Both the position numbers and the translations under genes were made by a program. DNA of 64,000 nucleotides from Protea cynaroides (lineage: Eukaryota > Streptophyta > Magnoliopsida > Proteales > Proteaceae), in NCBI GenBank assembly GCA_028583415.1, contig CM053269.1, positions 32,740,254 through 32,804,253 of the forward strand, given 5' to 3'. Within the stretch, counting starts at the first letter, position 1. Every line of letters starts with the position of its first letter. The notes under the pieces are model-generated. The model saw only the letters and a program-made list of their open reading frames with translations, did no database searches and had not been told where the DNA came from. Of the stretch, positions 10,208-21,417 are shown piece after piece.

Positions 10208-10680
10208 TCAAAATTTACACATACCTTCCGAGTCGAATAGTTGAGGGTATTGCTTCCGCATAGCGTTCTCTTCTTCCCATGTAACTTCTTCTATATTTTG
10301 TCTTTTCCAAGTAACCTTAACGTAATAAATATTGCGGTTGCAAAGATGTTGCACCTTCCAGCTAGTGATCTCAAAAGGTACTACTTCAAACGTCAAATCT
10401 TCAGTCAAATCCAGTGGATCCGTTGTTAATACGTGTATTGGATCTCTGACGTACTTCTTCAGTAATGAGATATGAAATACATCATGCACACTTGACAGGG
10501 ATGGTGGTAGTGCTAACTGATATGCTACTTTTCCATGTCTATCTAGAACTTCATAAGGTCCAATAAATCTAGGACACAACTTTCCCTTCTGTCCAAACCT
10601 TTTCAAACCACGCATAGGAGATATTTTTAGAAATATCTTATCACCTATGGTAAATTTGAGATCTCGACGTCGATTATCTG
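10208..10680 (-). pseudogene. pol: Element B integrase C-terminal part
   Basis: Minus strand: the QKGKLCPRFIGPYEVL box, LPPSLSSVHDVFHISLLKKYV, then the chromodomain-like tail (YYVKVTWKRQ...EEVTWEEENAMRKQYPQLF). This is open as 10208-10615 and joins 24925-25143 across element C. The breakpoint (10676-10680, ATCTG) is repeated at 24925-24929 as C's target duplication. Confidence 0.88.
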
Positions 10681-11044
10681 TGAAAGACCCGTATCGAACT
10701 AACCGGTCCTACCACCTTGTACCAGGTCTACCTATCATGGTCGAGACAAGTGGACCAAGTGCGTGAAGAAACTACAAGACCAGGTATGAAATTTAACTCA
10801 AAAATAGTCACATATGAGTGTGTGGTCGCATGCCTAAATAGGTATGATCGACCCCACCTCAAAAGAGTCCAACCCATGACTTTTGGTCGTGGGGTCGCAT
10901 GTTTTAAAAAAACATAGGGTCGATGAATTTTGCGACCCTACATTCGACCCTACGAAAACAGTCAGAAATCGAAATTAGGAAAACCTTCCTAATTCGAAGG
11001 GGGTCTTTCCTAAACTCATTGGGGCTTATTATGGAGGGTTTTCC

Positions 11045-11055
11045 TATATAAATAG
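11045..11055 (+). promoter_or_regulatory. TATA box of C 5' LTR
   Basis: TATATAAATAG, about 80 bases before the purine-rich leader that precedes ATGAAGAAGATG (11134). Identical in the 3' LTR at 22959-22969. Confidence 0.7.
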
Positions 11056-12617
11056 GACGTCCCTTAGCTTTTTCACTCCTTTAGAACCCTAATTGAAAGT
11101 GAGAGAAAGAGAAGAGAAGGAAGAGAAGGAAAAATGAAGAAGATGACCAAGGAAGAGGAAAGTTCAGAGAAAACTCTGAATCTCAGCAAACCTAAGGTAT
11201 GAACCTAATTCCCTACATGAATTAAGAGCCTAGAATTGTTTATGAAGAAGGTAGGATTAGGAGAAACTCAAATCATCCATCCATGGATAAATTCCAAGGG
11301 AATCCATGGAGGAAATCATTGTGGGCAATGGATAGTGTGTAAAGTTATAGTTTTGAGTCATAGAGCAATCCTAGGAAGGACCATGATGGTAAAGCCAGAG
11401 GATTCAAACGTGAAGGAATGGATTTAAGAGTGAAAGGTCGACCAAAACACTTGTTGTCGCACGTAGGGTTGAATGATATCCGACCCCACGAGGCCCACAT
11501 GATCGACCACATGCCCTCGGGAAGTTTCAGGGAGGGTGTGGTCGCACGTAGGGTCGCAGTATGTCCGACCCCACCTGCGACCCTACACCCTGTGGTCGCA
11601 GAACTGAGACCCCAGGTGCTACCCCACCTGTGACCCCTTAGTTTCTGTTAATCTAAACATATTGGAATTAATACTAATTAAAATTTATCGACTTGTTAGG
11701 TCTTTTCCAATAATTTAAAATTAAATTATAAAGCTTGAACGAGGATCTACTAGCAATCAAAGGTGAAGGAACAAGACCTAAACTAATTGGCTAATAATAA
11801 ATTGTTTTCGTTTATTGAGTCCGATACCATGAATGATTCCATGCTTGTATGATTGTAATGTGTAGATCACATGTCATCCAATATTCTTGTTATTACTGTT
11901 CATGTATATTTAATTTCTGTTTATTTATAATATGATGTTGATGATGATGCTAGGAATAGGCATGTGAATGTATGTGTGTGGTTAGTGCACTTGACGCGAG
12001 TGAAGCATCAGGGAGAGGACGTGACACTGTGGTTCATCCTGGTCACCAGACTCTAGCTCTATCTCTACTCAAGTCTTGTCCACTAACTTCGTCGTATCGC
12101 CATTACTTTAGCAGAACTATTACGTCGTAGGGCATCAAGGGAGGTGGTCTCGGACCGTGTAGTCTCTGACTCTGCCAGGGGGCCTTAGCTCTATCTCTAT
12201 GGACGTATTGAGGGATGCTGAGGTGAGGCCTTGGATACACTATTTGACATTAGGATTAGTTAGTTGCGAGCCCAGTTTACAAGCCCTCGCCAATAGGGGT
12301 TTACGTGTTGGTATGGGTAGGGCATCAGTGGAAGTGTAATGCGATGTGGTTCTATGCACTTTAGCTCTATGCACTTTAGCTCTATGCCTATTCCATGGTG
12401 GGGTGCATGTGGACGACAATGGTGTTTGATCCATTGGGTGGGCTTACACACCCGTGTATAGAGGTGCGGCGGCCACCAAACCTTTCTATTGCACATTGTA
12501 AACTTATGAACCAGACCAAAGATATGAATTGAATGCATGCATATGTTTGTTGTATTGTTTTGTTTTCTCACTGAGCCATGATGTGTGCTCACCCTTTTCG
12601 ACGTAGAATATTTTTAG

Positions 12618-12751
12618 TTGATGATGCAGGTACAACTGTAGAAGACTATATGAATGCTCCTATGTACGGACATGCTACGTCGATGGATGCAGAAGTTATG
12701 ATGGAGTCGCATGATTCGTCATGCGAGTGAAACTCATGCATCTTTGATTAG
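12618..12751 (+). pseudogene. Small LTR frame, copy in C 5' LTR (nonsense)
   Basis: After TTTTTAG: DDAGTTVEDYMNAPMYGHA...ESHDSSCE, then TGA where other copies have the second Cys (TGC), then the usual ending to TAG. Only this nonsense change separates it from the intact copy in the 3' LTR. Confidence 0.6.
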
Positions 12752-13116
12752 ATTTATATTTGAATTATTCAGACGATGTAATTGATTAAATTATTTATTT
12801 TTATGTCTTAGTCCTTTGAAGACAATTGGATAATTTATTTATGTTACCACTGTTTGACTCTCAGTTCATTAGTATAAAGACTTCTACTATTTTTTATTTA
12901 CTTTGATTATGGTTGTGGATGTGTAAGGTTTAAACAAACAGACACAGCCTATTCAAGATCCTGGTTGAACCGTTGGTTTATTGGCAGTTCGTCACAAAAT
13001 TTAAAAGCTTTAATAAGAACACATTATAAGCACCTCTGTCGTATAAGACAAAAATTAAGAAAGAGAATAATGCACTATTAAGTTGAGAAACAAGTTTCAT
13101 ATACACATCAAATAAA

Positions 13117-13120
<4 letters not shown>

Positions 13121-13147
<27 letters not shown>
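13121..13147. repeat. (AT)n microsatellite
   Basis: About 13 AT units between the truncated LTR and the antisense ORF; short YIYI frames here are artefacts. Confidence 0.9.
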
Positions 13148-13151
<4 letters not shown>

Positions 13152-13223
13152 CCAATCAGAGTACGGTCCACAATCCGGACAGTTACTCTGTAGTACAAGG
13201 AAAAACAAAAAGAAAAAAGTACA

Positions 13224-14455
13224 TCATGGAGCTGGAGGTGCTGGAGGAGGAGGTGCCTCACGATCTCGGTCATAGTCCTCAGCATGCACTCTAGTCAGCC
13301 AGGCTACCTGAGTCTGGGTCACCTGGAGACTAGCTGCCAGCTCGACCATCCGCTGATCAGACGCGTGCTGGGCCTCCCTAATCTCACGCAATAGCCTCAT
13401 CACATCATCAGATGGTGGGTGTGAAGGACCAGCTGTATGTGAATGAACCCAAGATGGGCCAGCTCCAGTAGAATGCGGTGGTGATGGAGGAGGTATGGCG
13501 TTTACATCCATGAACATACGATCATCATCCTCAGCATCATCCCCATGGACCTCGGCTGCTGCTGCTACTGCTGCTGCTACCGCCTCAGCGTCTGCTATCT
13601 CTGCCCGGTTACGAGGAAGCACCAGAGCGTTCCTCTCATCGTCACTGACCTGCGTATCTCTCATCCCCATCCTGGAGATGGCCTCCCAGTCAAGGTCCGA
13701 AGAGAAAGTATCCTCATGAATCCTCTCATCCAATAAGTCGACGTGTAGGCGGGTGAGCAGAGTAGTGATCAGACGTCTATAGGGCAGGTTGCCTATATGA
13801 CCAGGCGACGTTGCATGGATCATCATCCAGATAATAATGTATGGAAGGCAGATCGGCTGCCTAGTGCAAATGCAGTACAAGACATACTGGGTTAGCTGAG
13901 AAATCCTATCATTATGGCCACTCTGGGGAATCAAGTTGTGCTGAATGATCTTGCAGTACACCCGAGGCTCTGGCCGTAGGTTGATTGCCTTTATCTCCCA
14001 GCGATCACCTCTAAGAAGCTGACTATCAATTTCAGCAGCATCATTAAGGATAGGAACTGGGGTTCCTTAGGAGCACAGTACACCAAGGGGCCATCATTTG
14101 ATATGCCCAGGAGATCAGCCAACTACTAGAAGTTAAATGAAACTTCCACCCCTTTTACATAGCTGGTGATCCTAAGCTCCCTACCCCTCTCTGTATCATT
14201 GCGATCCCCCACTACCTGGAGGTTGCAATAGAACTACTTCACCAAAGCAGGACAGGTACAAGCCTCATATGTGATCATGAAAAGCCAACCCATGTCACCG
14301 AAGGCACCCTCTACGTTAAATAAGGCTAGACTAGCCAAGTTTACACAACGACCCCCTTCCACCTTCTTACGCTCATAACGAGCATACTGAGCCTCTACCT
14401 CGTTAGAGATGAAACAAATGGGATCATGAGCTCGAGGAACCTTAATATGAGCCAT
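13224..14455 (-). pseudogene. Antisense ORF of element C
   Basis: Minus strand from ATG at 14453-14455 (MAHIKVPRAHDPICFISNE) to the stop after PPPPAPPAP at 13224, about 410 codons, with breaks between about 13962 and 14233. Features: CVNLASLALFNVEGAFGDMGW; a central VSF...LADLLGIS region; RMGMRDTQVSDDERNALV; an Ala run followed by an acidic run (EVHGDDAEDDDR); Pro/Ser-rich linker; and a C-terminal helical stretch (ASLQVTQTQVAWLTRVHAED). Orientation and position match B and D. Function unknown; resembles plant transposon-associated proteins. Confidence 0.78.
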
Positions 14456-15423
14456 GCTATCTGTAAAGACACTGAAAAATAAACAAGATATTAGATATGG
14501 TAAAAAAAACTCAAAATTTTGGCATTAAAACGGCATGATTTGGACAAAAAGCCTCACTTTTCACCCAAACAGCTGGGAAAGATGACTTACTTATGTTCCA
14601 AACCATCCTGCAAAGCTCATACAGTTGGAAATTTAAACTAGGAAAATCAAATTTGAAGAAATTTTAACGAATTGGAAAAATCCCAAAAAATTAGGTCAAA
14701 AGAGGAAAATTTCAATTTTCTCAAAAACCAACCAATGAAACTCAAATTTTCTTGAGGGCTTTCGTCCATTGGGTAACCAATAGCAAAATCCCCCTATAAA
14801 ATTATATTTTTACGGTTAGAAAAATTTTTATTTGAAGAAAACGATATAAATGGAGAAAAACCTAGTTTTGAAAGTTTAAAAATGAGAAACAGTAGAGAGC
14901 ATACCTGAAGGAAAGGAACGAAAGTGGTGAACGGAAGAAATAATCACCAAACACTAGGGGTCGATACTGTAGCAACTCAGGGGAAGAAAGTTGAGTTGGA
15001 AGAAAGAAGAAAGAGTAGGAAATGAATCCAAAATCAGGTTTAAAAACCTAATTTTGGGTCGTGGGGTCGCAGAATTCGACAAAATGTGCGACCTTACGAC
15101 CGACCCTACCATCGACCCTAGGCTCTCGGTGATCTGACAGACATCGTGTGGTCGGACGTAGGGTCGGACATACACCGACCCTACGACCGACCCTAGGCTC
15201 TCGGTGAGCTGACAGGGTTTTGTGAGGTCGCACACCCTGGGGTCGAATATAGAGCGACCCTACCATCGACCCTACGATAGAAAATTTAGTATTTTCACTG
15301 AATGACTTGAAAAATTATAATTTTATATCGATTAGTTAAATTTTAACATGAGAATGAAGTATATTATGATTTCCTCACATGTTCTATGATTTTTTTCAGA
15401 CATTACCACCACCAGAACAAGAA
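14456..15423. other. Leader of element C between antisense ORF and gag
   Basis: Non-coding. It includes the conserved block near 14520-14600 (GTAAGT-like on the minus strand), the minus-strand MDESPQENLSF frame starting at 14769, a dense array of GGTCG/CGACC motifs at about 15057-15280, and a TTTTTTCAG acceptor-like site (about 15400) just before gag. Confidence 0.6.
15057..15280. repeat. CGACC/GGTCG motif array in C leader
   Basis: About 17 copies of CGACC or GGTCG in both orientations, often as CGACCCTA or TAGGGTCG, including a repeated CGACCCTAGGCTCTCGGTGA. Matching arrays sit in the LTR U3 and the LTR post-TATA region. Confidence 0.7.
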
Positions 15424-16700
15424 ATGACTGGGCGAAGAGTAATCAAACGGGGATGTAACCCAATTCCATCACCACCACCTGTGGAGGAAACTAGCCATGA
15501 AATTCCGGAAGTACAAGAGAATCTGAATGTGGCACCGCTAAGAGCTAATAGCCAGGAAAATCCTACAAATTTGCTAGCCCCACCTACAGATTTGGCCACG
15601 GCAGTAATGAACCTGGCACAACAGTTGCAGCAAATACAGCAGGTGCAAGCCAATATGCAAGCTGCTATAGGAATGGTTTTTTCAGCTGCACATACTACAC
15701 CTATGCCAGCCGAACAAGCTAGCACAGTACCAGGGGGTAGCAACACGGTGCCCCAAGCACCTCAAACGCCAGTGGTACAAGCTTCAGTACAGAATTCTGA
15801 GGTAGCTCAAGGTAGTTACCAGTATCAACCACCTATGTACGGGGCCTATGCTCAGTATCAGTTGGACCACTCTCGACTGATCGAGCGTTTTCTGAAAATG
15901 AAGCCCAAGGAATATAATGGCAAGCCAGTAGATCCTTTGTGGTCAGCCCATTAGATCGATGAAATGGAAAGGAATTTTATGATGATGATGGTTAATGAGG
16001 AAGAAAAGGTATTGTGCGCTATATTTATGCTGAAGGGCGATGCACACCATTGGTGGAAGTCTACTCGGACTTATCTATTGACCAAGCACGCCCAATTGAC
16101 CTGGGCTATCTATAAAGAGGCATTCTTTGAGAAATACTTTCCCAGAAGTTTCAGAGATGCTATAGAGAGAGAGTTCCAGAGTTTATATCAGGGACAGATG
16201 ACTGTGGATGCATACCAATAGCGTTATGAAGAGCTATTTTTCTTTGCACCCTCCAGCATGCAGGAGGAAAATACTAAGACCCGAAGGTTCCTCATGGGAC
16301 TTAGGGGAAGCATCCGGGAGCATGTTCTGGGGCTGGAAAAAAGTTTACAATGAAGCAGTACAGATTGCTTGAGTAATAGAGTCGAGCCAGAGAGAGAGCT
16401 ACTTTGCTCAGAATAGAGGTATCAAAAGGCCTAATGGAAGTTGTATATCAAAAGGCCTAATGGAAATTCATACAACGGAAGGAACACAAAGATATTTAAA
16501 CCCTTCCATACTCAAGGATTTAATGCTGCAGCCAAGACTACTACAACAATCCAACCTCAACAAAAGCAAAATAACGAAGGAGGAAAATGCTATAACTGCA
16601 ATCAAGTGGGACATTATTCTAGGGAGTGTCCTAAGCCCAGGAAGCAAAGGTTTATGCAGTTACATTTGAGGATGCTACTGCATCACCTGATGTGGTCATA
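15424..16700 (+). pseudogene. gag: Element C gag
   Basis: The start MTGRRVIKRG (15424) is chosen because B (MVGRRVSRG) and D (MVGENGHRG) begin at the same point. A Pro/Gln-rich N-terminal region precedes the capsid-like part (LIERFLKMKPKEYNG, MERNF, AIFMLKGDAHHWW, EAFFEKYFPRSFRD, QGQMTVDAYQ), and the zinc knuckle CYNCNQVGHYSREC follows at 16588-16629. Breaks: TAG at 15952 (shared with B), TAG at 16219, a frameshift near 16340, TGA near 16370, and a 22-base partial duplication around 16420-16460 (AAAGGCCTAATGGAA repeated). Confidence 0.85.
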
Positions 16701-16739
16701 GGTATGACTTGAACCTTTCATTTTGTATTACCTTGTGTG

Positions 16740-17120
16740 AGCATGTAGACTAAATTAAAACAAATCACAGGTATCGTACCTATTAGTGGCATACTCGCTA
16801 GAGTACTCTTTGATTTTGGAACTACTCATTCTTTTATATCTATGTCATTTGGAAACAAGCTAAATCTACCCCTCAGATATTTAGACTACAAATTGCTTGT
16901 ACGATCACCTATGGGATTAGAAGTAGAATTAAAAAAAGGTTATGGACCATGTCCAGTCCTTATCGGCGAGAAGATTTTGGATGCAACCCTGATTCAACTT
17001 AAAATGGCAGACTTTGACGTTATCTTAGGAATGGATTGGTTAGCTCGGCTTTCTACAAACCTATTATGTGCATAAAAGAAGCTGACATTTAATGACAAGG
17101 AAGGAGCAGAGTTTAGTTTT
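16740..17120 (+). pseudogene. pol: Element C protease
   Basis: A retropepsin-like region in frame with 16842-17075: the active-site triad reads FDFGTTHSF where the family has FDSGA, so the residue after Asp is wrong. It is followed by SMSFGNKLNL, LIQLKMADFDVILGMDW and a TAA stop at 17073. A TAG (CAG to TAG) also precedes it near 16745. Confidence 0.75.
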
Positions 17121-17990
17121 GTGGGAACCAAATTTTCTCGTAAACGAAAACTCATCCTCTCTGCATTAAAGGCTAGAAAATGCCTCGAGAAAGGAGGAGT
17201 TTGGTATCTAGTATCCATGGTCGACCTCACCAAGGAAGCACCACGAATGGAGGATATTGATGTTGTGCATGACTTTCCAGATGTATTTCCTGAGGAACTA
17301 CCAGGACTACCACCTGATCGAGCTACAGAGTTCGTTATAGATCTGAAACCTGGAGCCGCGCCAGTATCTAAAGCACCCTATCGAATGGCTCCTACTGAAC
17401 TGAAGGAACTAAAGGTACAGTTACAAGAAATACTAGACAAGGGTTATATCAAACCTAGCATATCACCATGGGGAGCGCCAGTATTGTTTGTAAAGAAGAA
17501 GGATGGTAGCGTTCGACTGTGTATAGACTATCGGGAATTGAATAAGCTTACAATCAAGAATCGGTACCCGTTGCCTCGGATCGATGACTTGTTCGATCAG
17601 TTGCAAGGTGCCAAGGTATTCTCCAAGATTGATCTTCGGTCAGGATACCATCAGTTGAAGATTAAGGAAGGTGATATTCCAAAGACAGCATTCAGAACAA
17701 GATACGGACATTATCAATTTTTAGTCATGTCTTTTCGATTGACTAACGCACCCGTAACTTTTATGGAACTCATGAATCGGGTATTCCATGATATGTTGGA
17801 TACGTCAATCATTGTGTTTATTGATGATATATTAGTCTACTCCAAGGACAAGGAAACTAATGTTATGAATCTATGAGCCGCTCTGAAGCGACTAAGAAAA
17901 GAAAAGTTTTATGCCAAATTTACAAAGTGTGAGTTTTGGATAAATGAGGTCGCTTTCTTAGGCCATGTTGTATCCGCTGAAGGAATTAAA
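17121..17990 (+). pseudogene. pol: Element C reverse transcriptase
   Basis: Long open segment 17121-17876 covering the RT fingers and palm: KKKDGSVRLCIDYRELNKL, FSKIDLRSGYHQLKI, RYGHYQFLVMSF, and FIDDILVYSKD with both catalytic Asp residues. TGA at 17874 (CGA to TGA) interrupts before the thumb (LRKEKFYAKFTKCEFWINEV). Confidence 0.9.
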
Positions 17991-19078
17991 GTGGATCCTA
18001 GCAAGATTGAAGCCATTGTGAAGTGGGAAGCACCTAAGAGTGTTACAGAAATTAGAAGTTTCCTAGGTCTAGCTGGGTATTATCGACAATTCGAGGAAGA
18101 CTATTCCAGAATTGTCGTACCACTCACCAGTTTGAATAAGAAAGGAGAAAAGTTTGTTTGGACCGACAAATGTGAGAAAAGTTTTCAAACATTAAAAGCT
18201 AGATTGATAACTGCTCCCATCTTGACTATTCCTATTCCAGGACAACCATTTACCTTGTACACTGATGCGTTTGGGTTGGGTTTAGGATGTGTACTTATGC
18301 AAGGAGAAAAAGTAGTTGCGTATGCCTCAAGACAACTGAAGACACATGAGAAGAACTATCCCACTCATGACTTGGAATTAGCGGCAGTAGTACATGCTGT
18401 CAAGATATGGAGACATTATTTGTATGGAGAGAAATTTCAGATTAAATCAGATCACAAGAGTCTCACTTATCTTTTTAATCAGAAAAAGTTGAACATGAGA
18501 CAAAGAAGATGGTTGGAATTATTAAAGGACTATGATTGTGATATCCAGTATCATCCAGGAAAGGCTAATGTAGTTGCTGATGCGCTAAGCAGAAAAGCAA
18601 TGATAAAATCTCAAGGAGATATTAACACGACTGCAGCAATGTGTGTTACAGGAAAAGTATTCAATCATGATAATGAGCAGTTCGTGATAGATGCACCAGG
18701 TGGATCAACCAACCAAGGGTTTATTCATCGGTTTTCAAATATGTTTGCCACATTGAAGATTGTACCTGATATAATTGATGAAGTGAAAGCCGCTCTTAAA
18801 TCAAACCCTTATCTGAGAACGATACAAGAAGACATCAGAAAAGGTAGGACTATTCTTGAGTTCACCATGGACAATGAAAAGGTACTGAAGTACAAAGGAA
18901 GAGTATGTGTTCCTGAAAAGGAAAACTCAGACATTAGACACAGACTAATGAAGGAAGCTTACACCACCGCTTATTCGGTACATCCTGGAAGTACCAAGAT
19001 GTATCATGAATTGAAGAAATTATATTGGTGGAGAGGAATGAAGCAAATGTAGCTAAATTCGTGTCTCAATGCCTAAAT
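17991..19078 (+). pseudogene. pol: Element C RT connection, RNase H and integrase zinc region
   Basis: Open through 353 codons: IRSFLGLAGYYRQF, RNase H with LYTDAFGLGLGCVL, HDLELAAVVHAVK, QIKSDHKSLTYLF and VVADALSRKA, a spacer, then HTTAYSVHPGSTKMYHELKK and YWWRGMK. The frame is cut by the solo LTR at 19079, whose target duplication TAAAT is 19074-19078. Confidence 0.9.
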
Positions 19079-19442
19079 TGTAAGACCCGTATCGAACTAA
19101 TCGGTCTTACCACCTTGTACTAGGTCTACCTATCATGGTCGAGCCAAGTGGACCAAGTGCGTGAAGAAACCACAAGACTAGGTATGAAGTTTAACCCAAA
19201 AACTGTAAATGTGAGGGTAGGGTCGCATGCCTAAACAGGTAGGGTCGATCCCACCTCAACAGAAGTCCAACCCATGACTTTTAGTCGTAGTGTCGGATGA
19301 CTAAGAAGGTGTAGGGTTGACAGATCCTGCGACCCTACGTCCGACCCTACGATGACAGACAGAAACCAGAAATTAAGAAACTTTTCTAATTCCAAGGGGA
19401 TCTTTCCTAAACTCATTAGGACTTATTATGAAGGGTTTTTCT

Positions 19443-19452
19443 CTATAAATAG
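19443..19452 (+). promoter_or_regulatory. TATA box of solo LTR
   Basis: CTATAAATAG, aligned with TATATAAATAG in the C LTRs. Confidence 0.65.
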
Positions 19453-20998
19453 GACGTCCCTTAGCCTCTTTCACTCCTTTACAACCCTAATTGAAAGTGA
19501 GAGAAAGAAAAAGAGAAGGAAGAGAAGAAGAGAAGGAAACTTGAAGAAGAAGACTAAGGAAGAGGAGGAAGTTCAGAGAAACCTCTGAATAAAGGTATGA
19601 ACCTAATTCCTTACCTGAATAAGAGATCCTAGAATAGTTATGAAGAACATAGGATTAGGAGAAACCCAAATCATCTATCCATGGACAAGTTCCAAGAGAT
19701 TCCATGGAGGAAATTGTTATGGACAATGAATAATGTATAACTTGGAATTTTGAGCCAAAGAACAATCTTAGAATGGACTATGAAAGTAAGCCAAAGGATC
19801 AAAACATGAAAGAATGGACTTTAGAATGAAAGGTCGATTCAGAATACGTGTGGTCGCATGTAGGGTCGAATGATATCCGACCCTACGAGACCACAGGATC
19901 GACCACATGCCCTCGAGAAATCCCAGGGAGGGTGTGGTCGCACGTAGGGTCGAATGGTATCCGACCCCACGTCCGACCCTACACCCTAGGGTCACAGAAA
20001 CTGCTACCCTAAGTGCTACCCTATCTGCGACCCTACGATTTCATTTATTTTAAATTTATTGGAATTAATTCTAATAAAAATCCATAAACTTGTTAGGTCT
20101 TTCTAGTAATTTAAAAGTGATTCATAAAGTTTGAACGAGGATCTATGCTCAACCAAAGGTGAGGGAACAAGACCTAAACTAATTGGTTAATAATAAACTA
20201 TTTTCGTTTATTGAGTTCAATACTATGAATGATTCTATGCTTGTATGATTGTAATGTGCATATCACATGTCATCCACTATTTCTGTTATTATTGTTCATG
20301 CATATTTAATTTCGTTTTATTATAACATGATGATGATGATGATGCTAGGAATAGGCATGTGAATGTATGTGTGTGGTTAGTGTACTTGATGCGAGTAGAG
20401 CATCAGGGGGAGGACGGAACACTGTGGTTCATCCTGATCACCAGACTCTAGCTCTATCTCTAATCAAGTCTTGTCCACTAACATCGTTGTATCTCCATTA
20501 CTTTAGCAGAACTATTTTGTCGTATGGCATCAGGGGAGGTGGTCTCAGACCGTGTAGTCTCTGACTCTGTCGGGGGGCCTTAGCTCTATCTCTATGGACG
20601 TATTGAGGGATGCTAGGGTGAGGCCTTGGATACACTGTTTGACATTAGGATTGGTTAGTTGCAAGCCCAGTTTGCAAGCCCTCGCCAACAGGGACTTACG
20701 TGTTGGTATGGGTATAGCATCAGGGAAAGTGTGATGCGGTGCAGTCCTAAGCACTTTAGCTCTATCTCTATTCCATGGTGGGTGCATGTGGGGGCGGCAA
20801 TGGTGTTTGATCTATTGGGCGGTTCCACACATTCATATATAGAGGTGCGGTGGCCACCTATCCTTTCTATTGCACATTGTAAACTTATAAACCAGACCAA
20901 AGATATGAATTGAATGCATGCATATGTTTGTCGTATTATTTTGTTTATTCAATGAGCCGTGATGTGTGCTCACCCCTTTCAAATTCGAATATTTTTAG

Positions 20999-21132
20999 TT
21001 GATGATGCAAGTACGACGGTGGAAGATTATATGAACGCTCCAACATACGGGCATGTGGCGGCAATGGAGGCAGAAGTGATAATGGAGTCGCATGATTCAT
21101 CATGCGAGTGCAACTCCTATATTTTTTATTAG
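20999..21132 (+). CDS. Small LTR frame, copy in solo LTR
   Basis: After ATTTTTAG: VDDASTTVEDYMNAPTYG, ...MEAEVIMESHDSSCECNSY, then TAG at 21130-21132. The frame is open; the last Cys has become Tyr. Third-position differences from the C copies are common. Confidence 0.55.
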
Positions 21133-21417
21133 ATTTTGTTTAAGTTATACCGATAATGTAATTGATTTAATTATTTTAATTTATGTCTTAGTCCTTTTGG
21201 AGATAATTGGATAATTTATTTACTTTATCACAGCTATACTCTCAGTTCATTTAATATATAAGACTTTCGCTACTGTTTATTTACTCTGATTATGATTGTA
21301 GATGTGTATGGTTTAAGCAAATGGACACAGTCTATTCGAGATCTTGGTTGAATCGTTGGTTTATTAGCGGTTCATCACACCATTCTGAATAGTACAGAAT
21401 TGGGGTGTGACATAAAA

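Larger units (their letters stand above)
10681..12995 (+). repeat. 5' LTR of element C, 3' end truncated
   Basis: Aligns to 22595-24924 but stops at GTTCGTCACA; the final bases to GGGTGTGACA, the PBS and about 100 bases of leader are missing. A block of about 530 bases (10917-11446) is identical to 22832-23361, while flanking parts differ by several percent. It contains the TATA, a possible first exon ending CCTAAG/GTATGA (11196/11197), CGACC/GGTCG arrays (about 10800-10956 and 11428-11640) and the small frame. Confidence 0.9.
19079..21412 (+). mobile_element. Solo LTR inserted in element C integrase
   Basis: A complete LTR, TGTAAGACCCG to GGGTGTGACA, 2334 bases, of the C subfamily. It is flanked by TAAAT (19074-19078) and TAAAA (21413-21417), a 5-bp duplication with one change. 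Integrase sequence resumes at once (TGTCAGAGGGTGAAG matching CQQVK). No internal region, so the element was lost by LTR-LTR recombination. TATA at 19443-19452; GGTCG arrays near 19210-19350 and 19830-20035. Confidence 0.9.

Noticed and set aside
11236..11427. Frame MFMKKVGLGETQIIH, identical at 23150
   Set aside because: It lies in the 530-base identical LTR tract; the solo LTR homologue does not keep it, so the identity reflects conversion and not coding.
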